A stretch of DNA of 64,000 nucleotides from Helicobacter labetoulli (GTDB lineage Bacteria; Campylobacterota; Campylobacteria; Campylobacterales; Helicobacteraceae): assembly GCF_003670275.1 (NCBI RefSeq), contig NZ_QXJF01000007.1, forward strand, positions 23,193-87,192, written 5' to 3'. How positions within the stretch are numbered: position 1 is the first letter of the stretch; each line of letters begins with the position of its first letter. A program made the position numbers and the translations under genes. This document shows positions 7,407 through 18,586 of this stretch, one piece after another. The notes beneath the pieces are model-generated. The model saw nothing but the letters and a program-made list of their open reading frames with translations. It was not told where the DNA came from and did no database searches.

Positions 7407-8846
7407 TTACGCAAATGGCGAATTTTTTTGAAACTTCGCCTTATCTTCCGCACTCATATGAGGATTTAGCATATTTTTTGGTTGGAAAATCTCATCTAAC
7501 TGCTCTTTGCTTAAAAGCTTTCGCTCTAATGCGATTTCTTTTACCGGTTTGCCTGTTTGCAAAGATTCTTTAGCGATGGATGCAGAGTTTTCATAGCCGA
7601 TATATGGATTTAGGGCAGTAACGATACCTATGCTGTTATACACAAAGTCGCTACATACCTTTTCATTTGCTGTGATTCCATCGACACATTTGCTTGCAAG
7701 GGTAAGCATTGCATTTCTCATCATAGAGATAGAGTTAAAGAGTCCATAGGCAATAACCGGCTCAAATACATTGAGTTGTAATTGTCCGCCTTCACTCGCA
7801 AAGCTCACAGTTACATCATTACCAATAACCGCATAGCACACTTGATTCACCACTTCTGGAATCACGGGATTTACTTTTCCGGGCATTATGGAGCTTCCGG
7901 GTTGCATTTTAGGGAGATTTATCTCATTTAGCCCAGCACGCGGTCCAGAGCTTAAAAGTCGCAAGTCATTACATACTTTAGAGAGTTTTACCGCTACTCT
8001 TTTTAGCACACCGCTTACTTGCACATAAGCACCCGTATCTTGTGTCGCTTCAATCAAATCATCAGCGGTTTTGAAAGGGTGTCCTGTAACTTCGCAAAGA
8101 TATTTTTGCACGATTTTTGGATAGTTTGGGTGAGAGTTTATCCCCGTGCCAATCGCTGTGCCGCCCATATTGATTTCTGTTACAAGACTTCTTGCCTCTA
8201 AAACTCTAGCAATATCCTCGCCCATCATCACCGCAAATGTATGAAACTCCTGCCCTAAAGTCATAGGCACAGCGTCTTGGAGCTGTGTGCGTCCCATTTT
8301 TAGCACATCTTTAAACTCTTTTGATTTATTTTCAAAGGATTTTTTAAGCACTTCCATATCTTTAGCAAGGGCGGATAACTCATCATAAAGGGCTACATGG
8401 ATAGCTGTTGGGTAAGAGTCGTTTGTAGATTGAGAGAGATTCACATGGTCGTTTGGGTGGCAGTGTTGATAATCGCCCTTTTTATGCCCCATAATCTCTA
8501 AAGCAAGGTTTGCTACCACTTCATTGGTATTCATATTTGTGCTAGTTCCTGCACCACCTTGGATCATATCTACGACAAATTGATCGCGTAATTCCCCAGC
8601 GATAAGCCTATCACAAGCCTTACAAATGGCATCTTTTTTTGTGCTATCTAGTAGTTTTAGCTCATTATTTGCTAGAGCTGCCGCCTTTTTTACCTGTGCG
8701 AAAGCTTTAATAAAGCTTGGGTAGCTACTAAGCTTATCGCCTGTGATGTTGAAGTTTTGCAAAGCTCTAAAAGTTTGCACTCCATAATACACATCATCAG
8801 CAATTTCTAGTTCTCCTATAAAATCGTGTTCTACGCGTTTTCCCAT
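7407..8846 (-). CDS. aspA: Aspartate ammonia-lyase
   Basis: Converts aspartate to fumarate and ammonia, supplying fumarate as respiratory acceptor and ammonium for nitrogen or acid resistance. The 479-residue protein has the fumarase/aspartase signature GSSIMPGKVNPVIPEV, the substrate loop GGAGTSTNMNTNEV, and SQSTNDSYPTAIH. I start at the ATG at 8846 rather than a longer in-frame ATG at 8879, because AAAGGAGT precedes 8846 and MGKRVEHDFIGELEIADDVY matches the family start. Paired with dcuA downstream (antiporter for the product) and functionally with ansB at 50.8 kb. Confidence 0.96.
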   Translation of the reverse strand: MGKRVEHDFIGELEIADDVYYGVQTFRALQNFNITGDKLSSYPSFIKAFAQVKKAAALANNELKLLDSTKKDAICKACDRLIAGELRDQFVVDMIQGGAGTSTNMNTNEVVANLALEIMGHKKGDYQHCHPNDHVNLSQSTNDSYPTAIHVALYDELSALAKDMEVLKKSFENKSKEFKDVLKMGRTQLQDAVPMTLGQEFHTFAVMMGEDIARVLEARSLVTEINMGGTAIGTGINSHPNYPKIVQKYLCEVTGHPFKTADDLIEATQDTGAYVQVSGVLKRVAVKLSKVCNDLRLLSSGPRAGLNEINLPKMQPGSSIMPGKVNPVIPEVVNQVCYAVIGNDVTVSFASEGGQLQLNVFEPVIAYGLFNSISMMRNAMLTLASKCVDGITANEKVCSDFVYNSIGIVTALNPYIGYENSASIAKESLQTGKPVKEIALERKLLSKEQLDEIFQPKNMLNPHMSAEDKAKFQKNSPFA

Positions 8847-9101
8847 AATAAACTCCTTTGGGTGAGATGGTGTTACCACATTGTGATAACTAAGGCGTGA
8901 TTCTATGCCTTAGAAACTGAAAAGAATCTAAAAGCTATAATTTTTTACATTTTTTTAAGATAAGAGAGATGTTTTTTACAAATCCTTTAAAAAATTTTAA
9001 GAAATATATCAGCTTTATACACCTTGGGGCAAAACCCCAAAGTTTTGTTTCAAGCTTTTTGTCATTTTGAAGTTTGTAGATTCTAAAAACATTTTGTGTG
9101 A

Positions 9102-11300
9102 TTAAAAATCAAGCGTTACATTGAGCCAATATCTTCGTCCATCAAGGATAAAGCGGTAGTTGTTGGCATACACTGCAGTATTATTGCTTGTGCCGACATA
9201 ATCAAAATCAATAAAGCTATGATTTAAAAGATTGTAGATTCCAGCATTTAGGCGAACAAAGTCATTAATCCTATATTGTGCGCCAAGGGTTAGCACGACA
9301 TAGTCTTTGTAGTATTCTTTGTAAGTAAGTTTACTGTTATTCCCATAAAAATTATTATTTGGCGTTTTTGCTTTGTATTCTGTGCGTAAATAGGCACTAA
9401 AATCTTTATACATATAGCTTACCTTTGCATTGAGTGAATGCTCGGGGATAAAGGAGAGCTTTTGCCCTTTTGTCTTGCCTGAAGTTACTTCTGTGTCTGT
9501 CCAAACATAGCTTATATCAAAGCCCACGCCATAAATGGGCTTAATCCCAAAGGTGCTTTCAACCCCTTGTGTATAGGCAGTATCGGCGTTATAGAGTTGA
9601 TTACAACCATTATCATAAATTTTACTACTACTACCACCACAATAAGCATTAAATGCCTCTCCAGAAGTTACTTCCTGTAAAGTGATTTTGTTAGAAAAGT
9701 TATTCCTAAATCCTGTAACGCTAAAATCCACATAGTCATTATCAAACACCAAGCCTAGCTCATAGTTGATTGAAGTTTCTGGCTTTAAGTCCGGATTCCC
9801 CAAAAAGCCTAATTTTCCTTGACTCCCATAGCCATACACACCGCTTACAAGCTGGTTGGTATAAGGGGTTTTATACCCTGTGGATACGCCGCCTTTGAGC
9901 GTTAGACTATCTGTTATATCAAGCACACCATAGATTCTAGGCGAGATGTGATTGCCAAACTTTGTGTTATAAGTATCACGCAATCCAAGTGTAATTGTAA
10001 AAGGCTCAAAAATATTCCACTCATCTTCTACAAACGCACTTATAGTGTGAAAGCCAAATCTATTTGGATTTGCCGCTCTATCGTGCATTTGCTCACTGCG
10101 ATACTCTGCCCCAATATTAAGGTTATTATAGTCTCCTAATGGAAGCAATAATCGTGAATCTAGATAAATATCCTGCCCTATAATATCGCGATTTTTGCCC
10201 ACATCAGGATCGGCGGTGTATTTGCCCACAACCTTGCGTCCAAGATTGCGTGTATCCATATATTGCAATGAAGTTTTCCACTTCCCAAAGCTATAATCCC
10301 CATCGTGTCCAAGTAGCCCTACAAGTTTAGATACATTCAGATAATCAGTATATCCGCCTGTCAGCGTATCATTGCTATTTGTGGTGTGGCGTCCTACTTG
10401 TTGCTTGCGATTATCAAAAGTGATTTTTGTATAATCCACATCAAAGATAAAGGTATTTTTAGAATCTGGCGTGTAGTTTAGCCTTGTGCCGATATTATAA
10501 GCATTGCTTTGAGCGCCAAAGAAGGTTTTGGTTGTGTTGCCATCATTTGTTTTAAAGGTATTTCCCGCTTCAGAGCGATAGAGATCGCGTAGTCTAAAGT
10601 TCATACCTACTTTTTTGCTTAATGCCCCTGCGGCGTAGAATGAGGCTTGATAGGTGGATTGATAGGTTTTAGATTCAGGGATATTTGCTTCAAGGCTTAG
10701 TGTCGCACCCCATTTTTCTGGGATTTTTTTCGTTATGATATTCACCATACCGCCCATTGCATCACTGCCATAGAGTGTGCTCATAGGTCCGCGTATAACC
10801 TCTATCCTTTCAATCGCACTAAGGGGGGGCATAAAGGCATTATACATAGATTCCATACCATTATTATTTGTGGCGATTTGTCCGCCCGGCTTGGTGCGTC
10901 TGCCATCTACAAGCAAAAGCGTATAGTCTGCTGGCATACCGCGTATAAGGAATGAAAATCCTCCAAGCTTCCCTGCACTTGAGTCAATCTCAACGCCGGG
11001 CACATTCCTTACTGCTTCGGCTAAATCGCGATAGGGCATTGTTTGCAACTCTTCTTGGCTGATAACGGTGGTAGAAGCTGGAGCATCTTTGACAAGCTTT
11101 TCGCTCCCTGATGCGGCGGTAACAATAGATTTATTTAGTCTAACATTGCGAGAGGCTGAATCTTGAGATTCTGCTTGTGTGGAAGTTTGGCTTAGTGTAT
11201 CGGCTAGGGCAAATGAGCCAAAAAGACAAACTAGCCCTCCTGTTGTTAAGATTTTACCATTCGTTAAAATTCTGCTTATCGTTTTCATTTGAGTTTTCAT
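9102..11300 (-). CDS. TonB-dependent outer-membrane receptor, CirA/CfrA-like
   Basis: A 732-residue receptor that should import an iron-siderophore (or another TonB substrate) into the periplasm. A signal peptide covers about residues 1-33. The plug follows: APASTTVISQEEL, LAEAVRNVPGVEID, FLIRGMPADYTLLLVDGRRT and IERIEVIRGPMSTLYGSDAM, typical of the CirA/IrgA/CfrA group. The C-terminal half is beta-barrel and ends in an aromatic (LNVTLDF). AAAGGA lies six bases before the ATG at 11300. A C7 run (10823-10829 on the plus strand as G7) codes for part of the plug. Substrate is inferred only; an AT palindrome upstream may be a Fur-type site. Confidence 0.9.
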   Translation of the reverse strand: MKTQMKTISRILTNGKILTTGGLVCLFGSFALADTLSQTSTQAESQDSASRNVRLNKSIVTAASGSEKLVKDAPASTTVISQEELQTMPYRDLAEAVRNVPGVEIDSSAGKLGGFSFLIRGMPADYTLLLVDGRRTKPGGQIATNNNGMESMYNAFMPPLSAIERIEVIRGPMSTLYGSDAMGGMVNIITKKIPEKWGATLSLEANIPESKTYQSTYQASFYAAGALSKKVGMNFRLRDLYRSEAGNTFKTNDGNTTKTFFGAQSNAYNIGTRLNYTPDSKNTFIFDVDYTKITFDNRKQQVGRHTTNSNDTLTGGYTDYLNVSKLVGLLGHDGDYSFGKWKTSLQYMDTRNLGRKVVGKYTADPDVGKNRDIIGQDIYLDSRLLLPLGDYNNLNIGAEYRSEQMHDRAANPNRFGFHTISAFVEDEWNIFEPFTITLGLRDTYNTKFGNHISPRIYGVLDITDSLTLKGGVSTGYKTPYTNQLVSGVYGYGSQGKLGFLGNPDLKPETSINYELGLVFDNDYVDFSVTGFRNNFSNKITLQEVTSGEAFNAYCGGSSSKIYDNGCNQLYNADTAYTQGVESTFGIKPIYGVGFDISYVWTDTEVTSGKTKGQKLSFIPEHSLNAKVSYMYKDFSAYLRTEYKAKTPNNNFYGNNSKLTYKEYYKDYVVLTLGAQYRINDFVRLNAGIYNLLNHSFIDFDYVGTSNNTAVYANNYRFILDGRRYWLNVTLDF

Positions 11301-11361
11301 TGTGATTCCTTTGTGTAAATTATGTGTGAAAGCGGGAGAATAATATAACTCAGCTTAAAAT

Positions 11362-11373
11362 ATAATTAATTAT
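11362..11373. promoter_or_regulatory. AT-rich palindrome, possible Fur-type operator
   Basis: ATAATTAATTAT is a perfect 12-base palindrome about 60 bases before the receptor start. Iron-regulated receptors usually carry Fur sites of similar AT-rich dyad form, but the match is by symmetry and context only. Confidence 0.35.
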
Positions 11374-11552
11374 AGGAATAGTTATTAAGTTTTTAAAGAT
11401 AAACCAAAATGAGAATTGAGATAGGTTTGTTTCAGGCATTTTAGAATCTTAATAAACATCTAGGCAAGTGAAAAATATAAAAATAATAAGAGTTTTCATA
11501 AACTTTATGTTGTGTCAGTCAAAGAAGTCAAATGCGGAAAAGGGTTAGAATT

Positions 11553-11594
11553 TTTAGATTCTAGACAAAATGAGAGTTTGAGCTAGAATCTAAA
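11553..11594. terminator. Inverted repeat downstream of mnmA
   Basis: TTTAGATTCTAG (11553-11564) and CTAGAATCTAAA (11583-11594) are exact complements with an 18-base loop, placed 60 bases after the mnmA stop. It lacks a clear U-tract, so terminator is a likely rather than certain reading. The stem is built on the AGAATCT heptamer. Confidence 0.5.
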
Positions 11595-11653
11595 CTTGAG
11601 AGATATAGGGCTTTATTGTTAAAGATTTATTTTGACACGGGTTATCAAACCTC

Positions 11654-12694
11654 TTAGTTCGCTTGAGTGATGACGCCTCCACCCAAAACGCAGTCATCTT
11701 GATATAGCACTAAGGCTTGTCCTTGAGCCACGCCATAGGCAGATTCTAGTAATTTTGCGTGGATATATTCGCCTTGTATGTTGATTTCTGCTTTTAAAGG
11801 CTCACTGCGATAGCGCACCTTTATATCATACACTCCGCCATCAAAGGCTTGTGGGAGACTTTTATTGAGGGCTTGTATAGAATCTATGGCAAGTTCTTCT
11901 TTTGTGCCGACAATGATTTCATTATTCTGTGGATTAATCGCCTTGACATAATGCGGCTCGTGTGAGCCAAAGACGCTAAAGCCCTTGCGTTTGCCGATAG
12001 TGTAGTGCATATAGCCCTTATGTGTGCCAACCGCCTTGCCGCTGCTATCCCGCACAATGCCTTTCATATCAACTTTTTCGTGGAGTTTTAAAATATCAAT
12101 GTAGCTCTCTTCTACAAAACAAATCTCTTGAGATTCTTTATAAGTCTCTAATGTCCCAAGGAAGGGTAGAAGTTTTAGGGCGGTTTTTTTTACTTCCTCT
12201 TTGGTAAATGCCCCAAGTGGAAAAATGATTCTATCTATCGCACTTTGTGGCAAGGCGTAGAGAAAGTAGCTTTGATCTTTTGTATCATCAACAGCCTTTG
12301 CTATGCGTTTAATGCCATTAATCTCCTTAATCTGTGCATAATGCCCCGTAGCGATAAACTCACAGCCTAGCTCATCGGCTTTTTGTAGCCCTAAGCCAAA
12401 CTTCATTAGCGGATTACACACTGCACAGGGATTTGGCGTCTGCCCTGCTTTGTAGGATTTGATAAACGCATCATAGACATTTTTTTTAAACTCCTCACGC
12501 AAATCCACTACTTCAAAGTGGATTCCAAACTGACTAGCGACTTGCTCGCAGTTTTTAATGTAAATCTCGTGTTTTTTCTCTTTGTCGTGGAGTTTGAGAT
12601 ATAGCCCTATGACTTCATACCCTTGAGATAAAAGCAAATGTACGCAATAGGAGCTATCCACGCCCCCGCTCATAAGCAATGCTACTTTTTTCAT
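11654..12694 (-). CDS. mnmA: tRNA-specific 2-thiouridylase MnmA
   Basis: Thiolates U34 of the wobble position in tRNAs for Lys, Glu and Gln. The 346-residue protein begins with the PP-loop MSGGVDSSYCVHLL, has the first catalytic cysteine in NPCAVCNPLMKFG and the second in QEICFVEE, and the TGHYAQI and TIGKRKGF motifs of the family. Length is normal. It diverges from the purA operon across a promoter region. Three substrate-type tRNAs (two Glu, one Lys) occur in this window. Confidence 0.96.
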   Translation of the reverse strand: MKKVALLMSGGVDSSYCVHLLLSQGYEVIGLYLKLHDKEKKHEIYIKNCEQVASQFGIHFEVVDLREEFKKNVYDAFIKSYKAGQTPNPCAVCNPLMKFGLGLQKADELGCEFIATGHYAQIKEINGIKRIAKAVDDTKDQSYFLYALPQSAIDRIIFPLGAFTKEEVKKTALKLLPFLGTLETYKESQEICFVEESYIDILKLHEKVDMKGIVRDSSGKAVGTHKGYMHYTIGKRKGFSVFGSHEPHYVKAINPQNNEIIVGTKEELAIDSIQALNKSLPQAFDGGVYDIKVRYRSEPLKAEINIQGEYIHAKLLESAYGVAQGQALVLYQDDCVLGGGVITQAN

Positions 12695-12800
12695 TGAAAA
12701 CCCTTTATTTTTGTAGTTTTTAGTAACATTTGTGGTTACAAAATTTGGGAGTGTAGCATTTGCAAGTAAAAGTTATGTAAATCGCATAAAACGATATTTA

Positions 12801-12809
12801 TGCTATAAT
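12801..12809 (+). promoter_or_regulatory. Extended -10 promoter for the hisZ-like/purA operon
   Basis: TGCTATAAT is a consensus extended -10 (TGN-TATAAT), about 45 bases before the first gene. No good -35 is visible, which is usual for vegetative promoters of Helicobacter. Confidence 0.65.
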
Positions 12810-12853
12810 CCAGCCTTTTTTGATACAATCTTAGAAATGTGATAGGGGGCAGG

Positions 12854-13711
12854 GTGATTTTAGAGCACGAGCTACCACAAGGGAGCAAGCTATATTTTGA
12901 TACTTCAGCAAAGTTAAAACGAGATATAGAATCTTGTGCGATTAGGGCGTTTTATGAGAATGATTATAAAGAGATTGTAACACCTACTTTTAGCTTTTTA
13001 GAACATCAGGGCGATATTTTTAATCGTGAGCTTGTGCGGCTAAGCAGTGAAAGCAATCATCAAATTGGGCTAAGATATGACACAACACTTGATGCTATGC
13101 GTATTGTTACGAAGCGGATAACGCGTAGCAGTGAGCATAAGAAATGGTTTTATATCCAGCCGGTATTTAGCTATCCTACGACTGAAATTCATCAAATTGG
13201 AGCGGAGCATTTAGGAGGAGAGAGTTTATCGCCGGTAATGTGCCTAGGTATTGGAATCTTAGCCGAGCTTGGACTAAAGCCATTTTTACAAATCTCAAAT
13301 ATGAAGATTCCGCTTTTATGTGCTAAACATAGTGGTGTGAATCTTGAAGTCTTTGCTTCAAATAATGTGGAGCAACTTTTGCAAATGCCTTCATATATCG
13401 CAGAGCTTACACGCGTAAAAACTAAGCAAGATTTGATTAAAGCCATAGCAAATGCACCTGTGTTTTTAAAAGGGGAGCTTGAAAGGCTGCTAGAGTGTGC
13501 GAGTTATTGCGAGTATGAAAATAGTATTTTTTCCCCTCTTGCGTATGCGCCTAGCTCATATTATGGGGATTTATTTTTTAGAATGTTTTTGGGGAATGCG
13601 ACTTTGCTTCAAGGGGGCAAATATAGCGTGTTTGAAGATGGGGTAGAAAGTATAAGCTCGTGTGGCTTTGCGATATATACTGATGAAGTGGTTGAGTGCC
13701 TTTTGGCATAA
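12854..13711 (+). CDS. HisZ/HisS-like protein (ATP phosphoribosyltransferase regulatory subunit family)
   Basis: A class II synthetase-like catalytic fold without an anticodon domain: residues near the N-terminus read LPQGSKLYFDTSAKLKR, then IVTPTFSFLEHQGDIF, IGLRYDTTLDAMRIV, FYIQPVFSYP and near the end LQGGKYSVFEDG. This is the HisZ pattern. HisZ normally regulates HisG, but no other histidine gene is here, so its role may differ. The longest frame starts at GTG 12839; I prefer GTG 12854 because AGGGGG lies four bases before it. It sits directly before purA, as does the uncharacterised HP0254 in H. pylori. Confidence 0.75.
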   Translation: MILEHELPQGSKLYFDTSAKLKRDIESCAIRAFYENDYKEIVTPTFSFLEHQGDIFNRELVRLSSESNHQIGLRYDTTLDAMRIVTKRITRSSEHKKWFYIQPVFSYPTTEIHQIGAEHLGGESLSPVMCLGIGILAELGLKPFLQISNMKIPLLCAKHSGVNLEVFASNNVEQLLQMPSYIAELTRVKTKQDLIKAIANAPVFLKGELERLLECASYCEYENSIFSPLAYAPSSYYGDLFFRMFLGNATLLQGGKYSVFEDGVESISSCGFAIYTDEVVECLLA

Positions 13712-13718
13712 GTTTTGA

Positions 13719-15420
<1,702 letters not shown>

Positions 15421-15424
<4 letters not shown>

Positions 15425-16233
15425 ATGTGTATTTGAGATGTGGCTTACTTGCTGTGTTGTGTCTAGGCTCACAGGCTTTGGGAGAGAACTCGCGATTGCT
15501 TGATTGCAGTGCCATTTTTGAAGCGCGCAAGAATGAGGTAAAAGCCCAACTTGATGAGATAGATGAGCGGCAACAAGCCTTACAAGTTTTGCAAAATGCT
15601 ACGCAAGTGCTACTTGATGAAAAAGAGCGCCAACTCCAAGATAAGCAAAAAGAGATTGATGAGAAAATCGTTATCTTTGCTGAAGAGCAAGAGAAGGCAA
15701 AGGCGGAATTAGCGAGTTTGAAAGAGAAAAATAACCAAGAATTAGAGCAAAAAGAGCAGGAATTGCAGGATTTAATCACGCGAAATGAGGAGATTCTAGC
15801 CCAAATTAAACAGGTCAAAGATGATAAAATAGTCAAAGCTTATAAAGGTTTGAAAGAAGCCAAGGCAGCGGCAATTCTCGCCGATATGCCAGAATCTGAG
15901 GCTGTGGAGATTCTCTCTCAAATGGAAGTCAAAGATATGACAAAGATTCTAGGCAAAATGGATACTCAAAAAGCGGCAAAAATCACATCACAAATCCGCC
16001 AAGTAGAGCCAAACCGCTTAAAATCAAAAGATGATGAATCTAAAACTTCACAAAGCCCCAACACACAAGATGAAGATTCTACGCAAACACAGACATTGCA
16101 GCAAGAGAATGAAGCTCAAGGCGATGAATCTAGCCAAGAGCCAACGCAAGATTCTACAAACGATACAAATCAATCCTCCTTTGATAAATCGCCTAGTGAT
16201 GAAGCTGCCACGCAAGAATCTCCCACTCAATAG
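15421..16233 (+). CDS. MotE-like periplasmic chaperone of the flagellar motor (HP0257 type)
   Basis: Signal peptide (about residues 1-21, LLAVLCLGSQALGE), a long coiled coil (about 35-145), then an MgtE-N-like helical domain: AAAILADMPESEAVEILSQM and KDMTKILGKMDTQKAAKI (about 149-190). MotE proteins have this layout and chaperone MotB-type stators in Campylobacterota. The last about 70 residues are Ser/Gln/Thr/Asp-rich and look disordered; they carry several GAATCT/GATTCT codon pairs. Coupled by ATGA overlap to the FliJ-like gene. Function is by homology only. Confidence 0.75.
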
Positions 16234-16355
16234 CAAAATTACAGAATCTCAGCCCCAAAATGAGCGATAAACTTTTTTTATAAATAACGACTATTCCACT
16301 ATACAAAAGGCTACATAGCCCATAAGAAACACTCATTAAAATAACGCTTTTTCAG

Positions 16356-16369
16356 TTGATTTTAATCAA
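16356..16369 (+). promoter_or_regulatory. Perfect FNR/CRP-type box (TTGAT-N4-ATCAA)
   Basis: TTGATTTTAATCAA is an exact match to the FNR consensus. The TATAAT at 16401-16406 lies downstream, which puts the box centre about 50 bases before the expected start site. It precedes the torC-bisC remnant, a respiratory gene that would suit oxygen control. A second perfect box lies at 45989-46002. Confidence 0.6.
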
Positions 16370-16400
16370 GTTTAACTAGAATTAAATCTCCTTAAGTGGA

Positions 16401-16406
16401 TATAAT
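16401..16406 (+). promoter_or_regulatory. -10 element of the torC-bisC remnant
   Basis: TATAAT, 20 bases before the preferred ATG at 16426 and downstream of the FNR-type box. Confidence 0.5.
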
Positions 16407-16425
16407 GCAAAGTAAAGGAGAGCAA

Positions 16426-16868
16426 ATGAGCATATTTGCAAGGGTGGCAGTTTGTATAAGTGTGGTGTTTGCATATTCGTATGCCGGAGATGTGAAGTAT
16501 GCCTCCAAGGTTAAATCTCTTTATCAAGAGGGGAGTGATAGGGTTGTGGGGAGATTGCTTCCAACAGCTCAAGTGGAGGTGCTAGAGCAAAAGGGCGATA
16601 AGGTCTTATTAAAGATTGAGGGTTATGCACGGGCTGATAAGCAAGTAGCATTGTATTTTGTCCCTAATCGCAGAATCTTAAATGCGGGATTTTCTAAAAA
16701 TGCAGATGTGGAATTTAAGATTACCAAGTCTTTTAAAGAGAGTGAAAGTAAGCAAGAGTGGATAAAAGCCAGTGTCGAGCTATGGAGTGAAAATGTGGAT
16801 TTGATAGAGAGTGTGGAGCCACTCTATAAGGAAGCGCAAGAGCTTTTGGAAACTGCTCTGTATGCCAC
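16426..16868 (+). pseudogene. Remnant of a TorC-like mono-heme cytochrome c, fused by deletion to bisC
   Basis: Starts at ATG 16426 (AAAGGAG before it) with a signal peptide (SIFARVAVCISVVFAYSYAG) and a TorC/Cj0265c-like domain of SH3 character: GRLLPTAQVEVLEQKGDKVL and VALYFVP. In its own frame the protein reads past the heme site to a stop at 16939-16941. In the +1-corrected frame the sequence after LYKEAQEL reads FGNCSVCHA, an intact CxxCH at 16854-16868. A single T missing from CTTTTGG (16843-16849; five Ts needed) explains the shift. Directly after CHA the frame becomes BisC, so the 3' part of the cytochrome gene is gone. Confidence 0.75.
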
Positions 16869-18449
16869 GCAAAGCAATATGATAAAGAGTTTATTGAAAA
16901 CTACACACAGGGCTTTGATAAGTTTAGTCAATATCTCTTAGGCAAAAGTGATGGTGTGGTCAAAGATTCTGCGTGGGCATCTAAGATTTGCGGTCTTTCA
17001 GCACAAAAAATAGAATCTTTAGCCAAACTCTTTTTTATAAATCGCACAATGCTAATGTCTGGCTGGGGAATGCAACGCGCTCACCACGGCGAACAAACGC
17101 ACTGGGCTTTAGTAACACTTGCGTGTATGATAGGGCAGATTGGTTTGCCCGGCGGCGGATTTGGTTTATCATATCATTACAGTAATGGTGGTTCTCCTAC
17201 GGCTACGGCTCCTGTTGTATGTGGCATAAATCTTGGCAATGTCAGTCAGGGTGGTGCGGAGTGGCTTATGCAAGGCAGTGAGAATAACTTTCCCCTAGCA
17301 CGAATAGCCGATGCATTGCTGAATCCGGGTAAAAGCATACAGCACAATGGCAAGACAATCACTTATACAGATATTGATTTTATCTATTGGGCTGGTGGGA
17401 ATCCGCTCGTGCATCATCAAGATACAAACACTTTCCTTAAAGCGTGGCAAAAGCCTAGAACGATTGTAGTCAATGAGATTTATTGGACGCCAACAGCACG
17501 ACACGCCGATATTGTTATGCCAATTACTACAAGCTATGAACGCAATGACATTTCAATGAGTGGGGACTACTCAAACCTACATATCGTGCCGATGAAACAG
17601 CTTGTAGAAAAGCAGTTTGGAGCCGTAGATGACTATAAAGTCTTTTGTGATTTAGTAAAGGCATTTGGTGTGTATGACAAGTTTAGCGAGAATAAAAGCG
17701 AAATGCAGTGGCTTGAGGAATTTTATAATCAAGCCCTCACGCAATCAAAAGGCTTGTTGTTAGAGCTACCTGATTTTGCGAAGTTTTGGGAGGCAAATGA
17801 GCCACTTCAGTTTGAGATTCCAGTTGAATCTGAAGCATTTGTGCGATATGCGGACTTTAGAGAAGATCCAATTTTAAATCCGCTTGGGACAGATTCTGGC
17901 TTGATTGAGATTTATTCTCAAACGATTGAGAAATATGAGTATAAAGACTGCCCGGCACACCCCACTTGGCTTGAGCCAATAGAATGGCTAGGTATGAAGG
18001 ATAAGCCAGCAGAATTTGCACTTATTACCTCTCACCCAGCATTAAGATTGCACTCTCAACTTGCCAATACTTCACTGCGTAAAGAGTATGCTATTGGCGA
18101 TAAAGAGCCTATTTGGATTAATCCAAAGGACGCACAGGCTAAGGGCATTAAAACAGGTGATATTGTGAGTGTGAGTAATCAAAGGGGCGAAGTCTTAGCA
18201 GGGGCGTTTGTAACTGATGCAATTAAGCCCGGTGTCGTGCGTTTGTGTGAAGGGGCGTGGTATGATCCACAAGAGCCGGGTAAAGTCGGCAGTATATGTA
18301 AAAATGGCTCACCAAATGTTTTGACTTTAGATATGCCAACCTCTGCTCTTGCTAATGGTAATATCGCACATACAGGACTTGTGAATATCAAAAAATATGA
18401 AGGTAGCCTTGAGCCAATAAGCGTATTCACTCCACCAAAGGGTGCTTAA
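16869..18449 (+). pseudogene. bisC: BisC/TorA-family molybdenum reductase, C-terminal part only
   Basis: Periplasmic S- or N-oxide reductase family (biotin sulfoxide, methionine sulfoxide or TMAO). The remaining about 525 residues begin at YDKEFIENYTQGFDKFSQYL and include MSGWGMQRAHHGEQTHWALV, GQIGLPGGGFGLSYHY, NEIYWTPTARHADIVMPITT and the C-terminal cofactor-binding domain (ITSHPALRLHSQLANTSLRK; GDIVSVSNQRGEVLAGAFV; LCEGAWYDP). The N-terminal half with the Tat signal and first molybdopterin domain is absent (the family has about 750-850 residues), so it cannot be a working enzyme. The first in-frame ATG-like start is GTG 16956, without a ribosome site. Confidence 0.85.
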
Positions 18450-18489
18450 ATCCTCTTCTCAAATATAGAATCTTGGCAGCGTATGCTTA

Positions 18490-18515
18490 GATTCTATGTG
18501 AAGTTTCATAGAATC
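18490..18515 (+). terminator. Hairpin after the bisC remnant
   Basis: GATTCTATG / CATAGAATC, a perfect 9-base stem with an 8-base loop, 40 bases after the stop. An overlapping alternative (ATAGAATC with GATTCTAT) can also form. No strong U-tract. Confidence 0.5.
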
Positions 18516-18586
18516 ATCTTAAATTAAGCAAGCAATGAGTGATTTTGGCTATAATAAATGTAATTTACAATGCTTAAAGGAGTGAT

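Larger units (their letters stand above)
11301..11653. other. 353-base gap between mnmA and the TonB receptor gene
   Basis: No gene seen. It contains the receptor's AT-rich promoter zone with a 12-base palindrome (11362-11373) and, nearer mnmA, a perfect 12-base inverted repeat (11553-11594) built on TTTAGATTCTAG that may be the mnmA terminator. Confidence 0.6.

Noticed and set aside
8880..9021. Inverted repeat CTAAGGC...GCCTTAG upstream of aspA
   Set aside because: Only 7-base arms and no promoter elements nearby; could be chance in this AT-rich gap.
9022..9042. Hairpin CCTTGGGG...CCCCAAAG as terminator of the TonB receptor gene
   Set aside because: The stem is good but about 60 bases from the stop and has no U-tract on the minus strand, so I did not list it as a terminator.
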